NCBI RefSeq assembly: GCF_017562075.2
Contig: NC_054082.1
Coordinates: 45,033,832-45,097,831, forward strand
From: Anopheles merus
Taxonomy: Eukaryota; Arthropoda; Insecta; Diptera; Culicidae
Reading direction: 5' to 3'
Length of the DNA: 64,000 nucleotides
This document shows, piece after piece, positions 1-11,927 of the stretch. A model generated the notes under the pieces. The model searched no databases. It was given only the letters and a program-made list of their open reading frames with translations, and was not told the DNA's origin. Numbering within the stretch: the stretch's first letter is position 1; the number at the start of each line of letters is the position of its first letter. The position numbers and the translations under genes were made by a program.

Positions 1-75
1 CCTCCAGAAATTGAGCATTTAGAACAAAACCTGTACACTTGCCCGGCAGCTTTCCCCCGGTCGGCGAACTCGGCG

Positions 76-2036
76 ATGATCGTCTACGTGGAAGAGATGA
101 TGATATCACGCAGGCGCTGGAATTGGATGCTGCTTTTTATCGGCTGCTGTTGCTTGGTTACGCTCGCCGTAGCCCAAACGCAGGAATCCGATGCAACGTC
201 AGCATCGGCAGAAGGGACCGACACCACCGCGACTGCTTCCTCCGCCGTAATAGAGGACACGGAGCGAACAGTGTACAGCGACCCACCGGACACACCGGAA
301 GATGGCAGCAGCTTCATCGACCAGTACGAGCAGGGCGTGCAGGCGTACCTCACGAACGAGTGGGAAGACTGTGTGTACTTTCTCGAGCGCGCACTGGAGG
401 GCTACCGGACGTACTACGAGTCGGTGGCAAACTGTCGCATGGAGTGCGAGTACGCCGCGCGCGACGTCAAGCATCGGGGCGAGTTCCTGCACGGCACCAA
501 CGTAGACAATCTGCAGCACTACGAGCTGATTCTGCGCCGAACGCTCTGCCTGTCCAAGTGTGCCCGTCGGTATGCGATCTATCGGTACCTTCCGTTCAGC
601 GAAGACTTCGACGGACACTACATGGATGTATTTCAGGAGCTGAAGGTGTACCCCTATCTGTACGCGTGCTACGTTAAGGTCGGTAGAGATAAGGAAGAGA
701 TATCTAAGCGAAATTTGAGGAAATGTTTTTCTCGTTTTGTTTTGTTCTTTCAGTCAAACCGTGTAACGCTGGCAGCATCGGCCGCCTATACGTATCTGGT
801 GAAACATCCAGAGAATACAGTGATGAAGAAAAATTTCGAAGAAGCAATCGAAATGCCCGGAATCGATCGGGACGAGATCCACGATCTCGAGGAGAAGGTA
901 CTCAGATTCCATCCGTTAGTAATGATTCGCAATGTCAGCGCAAATTCGAGCTCTTCCTTCCGATTTCGTTGCAGAAATTCGTCGAACTGCTTATCGGAGG
1001 CATCGTCGACGAGCAGGAAAACAACTGGGAGCGTGCGATCGAACAGCTCGAGAGCTCCATCAAACAGTTCATCTTCGACGAGAACCAATGCCGCGCCTTT
1101 TGCGAGGGTGAATTTGATCACGGTTTCCTGCCCGACTTTATCACTGCGATCGGAAGTGAGTTCCGTTGCAGGCCTTAGCACGTTTCGCAGACTCAGCTCA
1201 CGATATCTAACGTTGTCTTGCTCGTTCGTTGCAGATCATTTTACGTATGCGCTGCAGTGCAAACGGAACTGTACCTCGAACATGGGTATGGTGCGTGGGA
1301 AATACTACGACAATCTGTTCCCCCGTCACTATCAACATCTGCAGAAAGCTTACTATCACGGTACGATGCAACAATGATATGGAATATGGTAAAGAATTTT
1401 AAAATAAGCATAATAATGCACTCCCTCTCCTGTCGAATGCTTTACAGTAAAACGATACGAAGAATCGTACCGGGCCGGTATGAGCTATTTGCTGTTCCAC
1501 GCAGATGATTTCGATATGCCGGAAGCACTGAAAACGATCGAAGCGGAAGCCAAGGGTTCAGTGACAGCCAACTTCTTCAAGGCTCGACGGGTTGGTGTCT
1601 TTCGCTGTGTGTTGACTTGTTGGCGATGAGTGGAAATAATACTTCCCGATATGTCCCTTGCAGGAAGCGGTCGAGTACAATGATCGGCTACAGTACGAGG
1701 AAAAGCTGGCACGTTTCATAAAGCAAGAGTTTGATCTGCTGGAAAATGTGGCCGGTTCGAATGCCGAGCTGGATGATGCAGAGTTTGAAGATGAAGACAC
1801 GGTGGACACAATGGAAGGTAACAGAGTGGATGAGGAGGGCGACACGCTAGAGCAAAACGATCAAAAAGAGCTCGAAGAGGTATGCACAGGTGGTTGGAAG
1901 GGAAACATAACCTGGCACTAAGTTTGTTCGTTTTTTTCCTTATCAACCGTTTAAGGATACTCAACCACCTGTAGATGGCAGCAATGAGCTTTATCCAGCA
2001 GAAACTATCGGGTATAACGATCACGACGAGCTGTAG
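76..2036 (+). CDS. CRTAP: Leprecan-family ER protein, CRTAP/SC65-like, with C-terminal HDEL
   Basis: Seven exons join in frame: 76-678, 754-897, 975-1155, 1235-1360, 1448-1590, 1664-1879 and 1956-2036, giving 497 residues. The N-terminus has a hydrophobic signal peptide (core about residues 17-33), so a Met at residue 8 or 9 is an equally good start. Four CxxxC motifs typical of leprecan TPR-like repeats are visible: C120-C124, C158-C162, C288-C292 and C318-C322. Helical repeat phrases such as AASAAYTYLVKHPEN match the CRTAP/SC65/P3H family. No 2-oxoglutarate/iron dioxygenase domain follows; an acidic tail (about 405-470) precedes HDEL, an ER retrieval signal. In vertebrates, family members form the ER prolyl 3-hydroxylation and collagen-chaperone complex; a helper rather than catalytic role is inferred here. 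Intron 1 has a weak donor (GTCGGT). The family call is firm; the exact orthologue (CRTAP or SC65/P3H4) is not. Confidence 0.88.
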
Positions 2037-2183
2037 GAGAGGCTGAACGAGATCCAATCATCCTTTAGAGGCGGTTAGTCATCCGCCCGCTGTGCCATAA
2101 AGGTGTCTTCTAGTAGATCTAAACATTGAAACTCACCTCTCACACATATACACTGTCTTTTTTAAAATTACAATAAGCTAAGC

Positions 2184-2189
2184 AATAAA
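2184..2189 (+). terminator. Poly(A) signal of the leprecan-like gene
   Basis: An AATAAA hexamer lies about 150 nt after the stop codon at 2034-2036, within AATAAATAAA. It is the first canonical polyadenylation signal downstream of the gene. Confidence 0.6.
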
Positions 2190-3194
2190 TAAACGAACAA
2201 AACTGAAAAGAGAGCTCCACACCAAAAAGGGAAACAAAAGACAAGATGAAGTCTTTGCAATCGATTTGTTTTTGGTTTGTTATTTGTTTCTTTTTATTCC
2301 GGTTTTTTTGTTTTTAATAATGCTTTACATAGATCAAACATATCTAAACTTTGGAAAATGTACCATTTCAAATATATATAATATATGTATATATGTATAA
2401 TAATATAATGTATCTAAATGTCCGTTCTATGGGAAGTGTGTGTATGTATGTTATGAGTAAGTGTTGCACACGTGCTATCTGCCGATCTTTTCCTCCGCTT
2501 TATTCTGCTTTGTTGTTTGTTGTCTGGTGTGGTTTTCAGTTCATTTGTTCTGTTTCGGTTTGGTTTAGTGTTTTGGTTCGTGTTATTGAATAATGTTCCG
2601 TTTTCGTCTCTGTTCTGTTTTGTCCATTACGGTGTAGTTGTGTTGTTTTTCGTCTGTATATCGTCTTCCTACTGTCTGCCTTTTGTCCTGTCGGCTTCAT
2701 GTCACGTTCCAATTTTAAATGACCTAGAATTATAAATTCCTTTCAGGATGTTGGTTTAAATTAATTGGAAAAATATTTTCTGTGTTTGCGTGCATACATA
2801 CACACACATACACACAAACTTGGGCCATGGGTCCAACCATCTAGTAATGGGGGTCCGCTTGCCAGGGCTTTTTTTTAAAGCATATTCAGCACAACACAGC
2901 ACATAAAACACGTGGCCCGTAGCATGGGTAAGAAGGGGAAAATCGGTTTATACTTCAAGTTAAACAGAGTTTCTTGTTTCGTTTGTTCATTTCTCGCTTC
3001 CTGTTCCATTATACTCTGAATATGACACACGATTTGCATACACGCATACACTATCACACTCTCATACACATTTGTTTAACTCGGTTTTTAGTTTTCTCTG
3101 TTCTACACTTTTAAGAGAAGTTATGTAGTTTTCCTCTTGGAAGCATTTACTATGTTTTTTTTCCATTTCGTTTTTCTTTTACTAACTCTTTCTC

Positions 3195-3197
<3 letters not shown>

Positions 3198-3263
<66 letters not shown>
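3198..3263. repeat. (CT)33 microsatellite
   Basis: An uninterrupted CT dinucleotide run of 66 bases. The long open frames crossing it on both strands (3121-3568) encode Ser/Leu or Arg/Glu repeats and are artefacts of the repeat. Confidence 0.97.
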
Positions 3264-3266
<3 letters not shown>

Positions 3267-6200
3267 GGGTTGATCTTTTCAACGAATTACTCCTTATTGT
3301 AACAGTGCCTTTTGGGGTTTTTCGACTTTTCCTTACTGGCAAGTATGACATTAATGCTATAGCTTTAGGTATAGTGTTTGTTTTTACACCGGTTTTTGTT
3401 GTTGTTCTACTGCTTTTCCGACCACTTTTACTTCGTCCTAGTTCGGAACATCCAAAAACGTGCACGCATAGTATTTATGTTTGTTTTTTTGTTTTACTTG
3501 TCTTGGTTTTATTCGTTATGTTTTTCATTTTTACAACTTTTCTTTGCTTCCTGCGTCCCCATTGCTAGTACATTTTCCTTTTAGTTTGCATACAATTGCT
3601 CTGGTTGACACAACCAAAAAATCACAGCTAATAACTAGATCTTCATGTTTCGTTCCATTTCCTGCGTGTGTATGCATGCGGCTTTACTCTCTCTTTCTCT
3701 CTCTTCTATCTGCTTTCATATTTTCTTGTTACTTGTTTGCCGGGGGTACGCTTTCATACAACTTTTATACGTTGTTCTGCTACTACGTCGAATGTATAAA
3801 ATAAATAAAACCATCGCGATCAACCACAGGCCCGCTCACCATGCAGTTTAATGCGATACATTTTTTTTGCTATTTATAATGGTACTGAGTTTAGTAAATG
3901 AATATAATATACAATGGGAAACAATGAGACAATATTAAACAAAGAGTAATTTCTTAATGATCAATTAACGAGCCTATAAATGATTTTTTTTTTCAATCTT
4001 CCAACAAAAAACAACTCCTACATTCTTTGCTAAACATCATTACAATTTCAAGTCCCTGTTTTGTATTACTTCTTGTTTGCAACATAATGTAATTCTATTG
4101 TACTTAGTAGTTTATAGTTTTGTCTTTTATATTATTTCCTTCAGTTTACCACTACTCCATTATTTTCTTCGCAAGTATGCAAGTAACATCATGGATCATG
4201 GAATGTGGGGTCTGTTCCCTCTCTTATAGTACAGTATATTTAAATGTTTCATTCAAATATCAATAATTGACCAACTAATTTGATTTCGTGTCGATTGTTT
4301 TATTTTTCCCTTCCACTAAAAACAAACCATCTACTATTTCAAGCTGTAGAACAGACGAAGACCATATTGCTTAGAACACATTAAATCTGAACAAAAGTGT
4401 AAGTGTTTTAAAAAAATTAACCTTTATAAACACACACTTACAGCAGCTCGAACCGTCACACATACTCACACTCACACGCACAACGATCGCTCTACAGTTG
4501 TTCTTACAGTGAATCCATTACATTGCATTCTTTTCTTCCCGTTGTCTTGCTACACAATACGATTCTAGGTTTCGTTTGCTACTCATTTTTGTCGTTATTA
4601 TTTTTTGTTCGTTTTTTTTTCTTCAACTTTAATTTTCATAGTATAGGAGAACAAACAGAATGTATATATATTTGAGTTTTGTATATATATCTATATAGAT
4701 GTATATATATGCCATTGGTTCAATATATAAGACACGTAAATGTTTTTTTCTTCTTTCAAGCTATCTCGTACTACTTAGGTTTAGTTTTCCTTGTGCCGTA
4801 AACGTGTGAACAGTATCCGTCATTTTTTAAATCTGTTTTGTTTTAACGAAATGTTTCATCTCTACTAATTTCGTCACTTTTCTTTCTTCGCCGTCGACTC
4901 CTGTACTGCGCAAACACAATTTCCTGGCTTTCTTTGCTTCGGTAGATTTTTTGCTATCTTGTCGCAAAACAAATATAAAGTGTAACATGCTTTCAATACA
5001 TTTAATTTCCAACCACTCACTCCTTTTCTATGTCACTGGCGGGGGTTTGTTTTGCAAGCCTAAACAAGGAATGATACTCAAGACTGCTCTATTAACCTAA
5101 CTTTCCTAACACCTTTCTCTGCCTGACAGCTGACTCGCTCGGTACGCTAATGGTTTCGCAACTTAACGCGACGAAAAGCGCAATAATTAATCACTATGGA
5201 AGATCAAATTGCTAATCTTTCTAAGCCGTAAAATCCGGATGTGTCTGTACTACTATATCAATGTCTATAATCGTATGGCGTTGGATTTGAAATCTGATTC
5301 TATCTGGTTTGTGTAATTGAGGAAGAGTTTGATTTATATTAAATTTAGCGTAAGTATCGGAACTGGCGTAAAAACTGGCGAGTTTGGATTTACTACGCTG
5401 AATTTGTCGTAGCGAGTGTGTCTCTTTTCTTTCTTTTTTTTGTTCTTTTGTTCTTGTTTAACTTCTTAATGAGGTATGGATAGAGAAGGATTATCAACTG
5501 GGGTGCAACTGGCACCAGGAGCGCAAGGGTTTTGCTTGGAGAAAATACAAAGGACGAATGTCGCCGAATATAGATCTACTTACTGACTCTTCCTCTGGTT
5601 AGCTATACCACTTTCACTGTACACCCATTGAGTTCAAAAACGTCGCTAACACTCTGTTGTTTTAATAACTCTTCCGTTTTTGTTTAATGATCATTGTATC
5701 ACTTTTTAACTTTTATCTCTAGAACTTTTATCTCGCTTTTTTTTAGTATTATGATTTTCTTATTCATTTCTTTTTTCATTTGCAGGGGAAATTGAACAAA
5801 CATAATTGCATAGCAAAGAGTTACTCTGTGAAGGAAGATGATAAGACTCAATGAAAATTGAAAAGCATCGATTTATTGCTGTCGATTTTTACGTGAAATC
5901 TTTATTCTGTTTCGTACTCTCTACCTTTCTTTTACGCGAGCATGGGGATGCTTCCTTTACATGGGTACATAATGTATGTAAATGCAAGTTGTTGTTTTTG
6001 TTTTGCTTTCATGCGCCATTACGATTCAATTCCCGGAGCATGTATTCCTTTATATTCTACTCTCATTGCTTCGTTTGTTTTATTGTTGTGTAGCTTCAGG
6101 AAATAGTTTGCTCTATGAGTCTAATGCAAATTTACTTTTTTAAAGTTTTCTCGTGTTTCCGGTTTTCTATATATAGTTAGACTCTCAACCCTTTACACTT

Positions 6201-9200
6201 TTATATGCAGTAGGTGTGTTCACTCTTTTCTTACAGATCATCTACTAGTATAGTTTGATTTGGTTTTGTAACTATATAGTTTAGAAATGGCAGATTATGC
6301 TCCTACGCTGTACAGCATCATAGTTGCGGGAGAATTGCATTTAATGCCAAGGTAAAGCAGTAGTACTTAACATTCATACTGTTGACAGCTAAAAGCTACT
6401 ATCAACAACCTAAAACGCACACACACCGAGGAATGCATTCAACTAAATATGGCGAAGGGTTTCAGTCCAGTTATACAACCACGGAAACTTAATATGTACA
6501 ATTGCAGTTTGTTACTCAAAAGCGAAATTGATAATAATCTTTAATAATGGACCTTTTTTGCATTTGTGCACAAAAAATGTGGGTTAAAAAAATTTCGAAT
6601 GATTGATGACACTAACACGCGCCCCTAGTTCATTGCAATCATCACATGTGTTTAATGAGAAATAGTAAGAACCCTGTTTTGTTTGTAAGTATGTCTAGTA
6701 ATAGTGTGTTTTGAATTACTTTGAGATATTTCTCTATGAGAAAGTCTTTCCAACCGCTTTTTTTTACTTGTGCTAGCTTGTAACTGGGATGGATTGTTCT
6801 TCTCAAATGGCCGCCAAATACAAGAGCCTGCAGTAATACTTTGTGTGATCGCATTTTTGTTGGTTCAAGATATTCGATAACATAATCATCGCAAGCACAT
6901 GGTCACCCAAACAGGCAGAACATAATCTAACAACTTTGGTTTTGTATTGGTAGAAACCAAAAGGAAAATCACCTATCTGGATCGACCATCGATCGCAGTC
7001 GATTGAACACTGGATTGTTTATAAAATCTGTTTGGCTCGATTTGTCTCGATCAGGTGTCGCCCTCTTTATAACAACCTTTCTTTCGTCTTCATTTTTGTG
7101 TTCGCCACAATCACAACACGATCATTTTCAGCCACTCCTTGGCACCTCACGACCGTATACCTAATCATCGGCAAAAACCGTCCATCCGTTTATGTTGCCA
7201 TAGGTTTTGCACTTTTCATTTTAATTAAATGTACGTTTTACAACCATTTCTATCGCAATTGCGCTCCGATAGGGAGCTATATGTTTGTAACGCTCCCGAC
7301 CGACACTCCTAAAATTACACTAAAAGGAAGTATGAAATTGTTCCCACGCCTCCGATCGGTTTTCTATCGACGTTGAAAGAAGCGTAGAGCAACGAAGCAC
7401 AGCACTACCGCACCATTCGAACAACAATCCCTGCGCTTAGCTGTGCCCGAACTAAATCGTACGTGCCGTTCCGATGAGAATGGACAGTTAGTAAAATATT
7501 AACGAGTGGTGCGATCGTAACAGCCCACTCGAACGATCGTTATATTTCATTGTGTTCTGACGAGGAAGTAGCGCTGGAATGTGATAGAAAAGTTTGGACA
7601 AGGAGCACCAATTGGCGGTACCAATTCGTGCAGGTGATTGCAGGGAGCAAGTAAAAGAGAGATAATGATGCTGATTAGTAAGTGAAAGACAGTTACAGGA
7701 TGCATGTTGGGTGAATGATGTTTGATAAAGAGAGTGAGTAAAGATTATTTTCGTAAAAGATTGGATTTTCACGTATAGAAACATTGTTAAAAAGGACGTA
7801 CAGTGTTAAAGTAAGCTTTAAAGTATAATGGATGAAATTAACTTATCATTAAATTAAACTAATTTTTTTGAAAACAAAACCTTTCCAGTTCGTACACTAA
7901 CTGATTAAATTTAAGAATGTAAATATTCTCTTTGATGTGGCAGTTTAAAATGCAAATAATCTAATTGAATTACAAATACCATATCTGAAGAAATGATACA
8001 AAATTATTGCAAGACTTTGAACATGAACTAAAATGCTACGAAGTACTCGCTACTCGCTAACTAAGTACAAAACAAGACATCTGAATGTGATCCCAATATA
8101 ATGTTTAGAATAGTCTATCCGTATTATATCAGTAGATTTTACACCTACCAACACAATTGTTTCTACAACAGTAGCCTAGTAGATGATCGAAACCTTGGAA
8201 AGTTTTATAAGCCACAATATGTGTAATTCCTTGCAATGTAACCGTTTCGAGTTGGTGATCGGCCTGTTTTCTTCTAATGAATTTAACCTTTGCAAGCCTA
8301 TCAGGGCTCACACTGTAAGATTGTGCTTCGGAACGTATTACTATCTTTGGAAAATAATAATCTTAAGACATTTCAGGTTGATCATTGTTAGCTTAGAGGT
8401 GAATTCAATTTCAATTAATGAATTCAATTAGAATTTCAATTTCCTCATCTTTCATCCTATCCATCAGACCATTCCGTGAAGTTGCAACTAGTACGTAATT
8501 AGAAGAACAAACCCTACGGGTTGCTCTACACATCTCGTCTATGGGAGAGGAATGATATTTGTAAACTACCTTTGATATAAATGCGTCTTCTACGTTATAG
8601 TCCACGTTGCAGAATATAGCTTAGTGTACACAATCGCTTTGTATTTTGGCAAAGTCTACGGTTTTCATTCTCACGTTTTCGTATGTACAGCGCACAGTCT
8701 ATGGATTTTTGTTCAGTTTTTGACTAATGGTTTACTTTTGGATGAAGTTGTATAAAAAGTCTTACATCTAAATCTCACATTGTTTGCACCCGCGCAAGCT
8801 CTACAGCGCGCTCAGCTTTATGCTATCGCAATCGTTTCGATTGGCAAAACCGTTCAATCTGCGATTGTAGAACACAAATCCGTGCCTCGTGCTCGATTCT
8901 GTGGTCTTCATAATCGTATGATCGCAGTCTCTCGTTGCCGTTGCCGTTGCTGCTGCCGGTGCAGGACTTTCGCTAACTATCACCCACCAAACGCTACCCC
9001 ATACAGTAGGAGCGACTAAATTGGAACTACGCAAATTACTATCTAGTAGTACCTTAAATATCAGTAAGGATACGACTCAATGTTGTTCCTGTTGCTAAAG
9101 TCCAATCCATCGGCTGGTTGGGGCATCAGGCCGAAGCACACAAAAACACATCAGAGGTTTGATTTTTCCACGCAAGATCGGTAGATTGCGTCCGTTGGAA

Positions 9201-9747
9201 ATGCATGTCAAAGCCACGGAGATAAATAACCGGAAAACCGGAACCAGCCACGAGAGCGATAACGCAGTAGTACACGAACCCGAACCCGTTTTGAGAGAAA
9301 GAAAAATGCAATAAAACGTTATCGAATCTCTTTGAGGTATGGGGCAACAGTTTCGCCGCAGAAGGGTAAGGGTGACATGACTCCATATGATCAGTGTATT
9401 ATGGGAAGCGGTCTAACCGGTGGAAACAGTCTATCGACATCAAATGGAATAATTGCAGTGCAATGCTAGAAAAACAAGTCACATCAATTACGTCTACTTG
9501 TGAGCATTTCAAAAAAGCATATCGTTTTGCCTACGGAAAGGGAATGGATGCGGTGCCTAACGTATACACATCCCATCACAGATTGTACATAAACGAATGT
9601 GTCTATATAGCATGTCAAAACATTATACGATAGAGACAGAAAAGGATAATGAATGGGCGCTCTCTGATGTTCTCTACATTTCACTTTATGATTAGAAATG
9701 ACAGTTTTAGGGTAGTACGAGACTACTACAATGTATTATGCAAAGCC

Positions 9748-9806
9748 AAGAGAGATAGAGTGAGAGATAGACAGAAAGAGATGGAGTGAGAGAGAGAGAA
9801 AGAGCG
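9748..9806. repeat. Degenerate GA-rich purine tract
   Basis: About 60 bases almost entirely purine on the plus strand, built from interrupted GAGA and GATAGA units. It could bind GAGA-type factors, but that is only a suggestion from composition. Confidence 0.7.
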
Positions 9807-11927
9807 GCGAAGGTAAGTCTAAGAATTGTTTACAGGGAAGAATATTAGTCTATTGCACTATTACCACGAAGCACGATGAAGGGATTTGTCGGAATTCTAC
9901 ATGACAAACTATAAATTCCGATGATTAGAACGCCGTATGAATAATGATTCGATTCGATATACAGTAAGTTTACATATGATAACACACAACAAGCCTGCAG
10001 CACAGCACTGTGGTTGTGGCACAGTACTAAACAAAAAAACATACATATACTGTTCATAAATTCTAATCAACTATCGCCAATGTTTGCGCATGGCGGCATT
10101 GGAAGCATTAAAAAAATAAAAACAAAACAAACGAATAAACACACCGTCATCTTGAAAATTCAACTTACGTTAGGCATCTCTTCATATATTTCACCTATAA
10201 AAAAAACTCTGGTGTCTGAATGAATAAGGCTATTTTTTATTATTTTGCAATGTAATTGATTCCCCGTTTGCTTTCTTTAATGATATGTTAGGAGCATTCT
10301 TACGACTAAGAATTAATCCTTCTGGCAAACTATTTTTCAATCGCTTTGGTCTCTTAACATTTGCATCCATTTGCTCAAAGCTTGAACTGAAATAAGAGGA
10401 TTAGAACATTTGCTAGCGAGATTCGCTAAGATCCATCCTTTCTTGCTTTTTTTGTGGCCCTAATAACCTGTTAGTAAAATCCTCTTGCTTCAAGGTTTTG
10501 CTTTATAAAATTGTTCCCATCAGATGTTAAAAGAATCACTATCTTTGCAGCTTTCAAAATATTACATGATACGGTATGGAAAAGTACGCATTCTATCTAA
10601 CAAGCCGAACATTTCATTTATATAATACCTAATTCGCACAAAAATTGAAAACTCGAACAAATATAAAAGAAACTAACCTTCTAACCTTATTATGCTGGAC
10701 ATAGGGACAATTACAAAGGCGAAACATTGTGTAACGTGTTTTTTTCATGTGAAATACGTAAAAAAACTACATGCTTGAACAAAGGATTTTAACATAAACC
10801 CATTTTTTATCGTACAGAATAGATATTCAACCAATATGAACGCTGGATAATGACTGGACTAATATAAAAAATATATACTACGTTGGTTGCAATTTACAAC
10901 TATTTGTTTTTGTTTTATCAATTGAAATTACTTGCGTAGTAATGTTGTTTGAATTTACTAACCGGCTTTGCTTGACCTACAGTGGCCATATCTAACCGAT
11001 AGTTTAACGCATTATTTTTTACGTTCATGATACACAAAATAGAAACAAAACCCTGTCCGCTTTGCATCGCGTTAGTACCCATGTATAGGTTCTTAGATTA
11101 TTGCAACAAAAACTATGTTCCTTATGCATCTAAAACTGGACTAAACATATGTTATTAAGCTCTTTGCTAAGGCTCCTCCATATATGTTATGCAATTTTTT
11201 CGCTTAACGTATGCACAAAGTTGCTTTTTCCGAGAACCATTAATAATTGCATAAAGATGTTTTTTTACGACGCGAACGAGAGGCTCGTCATGCACTTTTC
11301 ACTACAAGGTAAAATCTAGTCCTAATGGAAATCAAATATAAGTTGAAACAAAGCAAAGTTTCGGCCTTGTTTAGCATTGGTAAACCAGGCAACAATTAAA
11401 ACGACAACAGAAGGAAAATCGCACTTCTAACACAACACAGAGAATCGCGCTAAATGGCCGAATAAACGCAATCATACTATAATCGTAATAAGGATAACCA
11501 CTAATCAAAAGGAAGACATGAATAAATTATTAAAAACTGCACAAGCAACGAATCGGGAAAAGGACTGCCGAATGAAAAAAAAAAACTGATCGGCAGCCTA
11601 AAGCTTCCCTACATGCCATAACAAACTTAATCAATTGTTTTGCTTTGTTTTATTTAGTTACGAGCAATGACAACGGAAATCCAGGATAAAGATGAGCAAA
11701 AAATATTTAAAATGATCAACTAGACTTATCGGTACGTCTAATTACCACCTTTTTATCCTGCCTAAACCGTTGCCAATGCTTCGTTAAAAAATAGCTCATC
11801 TAGTTAAATGAGTATAAGAATCGGGGGAGGAAATCCTCCAAGAGGATGTACACTAGGATATTATTAGGATGAAGATGTTGGTGTAGCTGTGTCAGTGTGC
11901 ATGTAAGTAAATATGTAGGGTGATTAT

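Larger units (their letters stand above)
2190..11927. other. Gene-free AT-rich interval between convergent leprecan-like and Sxl genes
   Basis: About 9.7 kb without a supportable gene. The plus strand is T-rich from about 2250 to 6200, with many T-runs, CA/TA simple repeats and a long CT microsatellite. Open frames here (for example 3137-3568, 7032-7376 and 9126-9386) are short, low-complexity or shadowed on the other strand, and show no domain I recognise. Both neighbours end toward this interval, so at least the right part may be Sxl 3'UTR, transcribed leftward; an 11-nt U-run in that sense lies at 11575-11585, and a minus-strand AATAAA lies at about 11648-11653. Confidence 0.6.

Noticed and set aside
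76..1377. Single 433-codon open frame as the leprecan gene
   Set aside because: It reads through intron 1 and then leaves the coding frame after 897; family motifs CRAFC and CKRNC are only joined in frame by splicing.
3121..3568. ORFs of 114 and 143 codons
   Set aside because: Both are produced by the (CT)33 repeat and T-rich low-complexity flanks.
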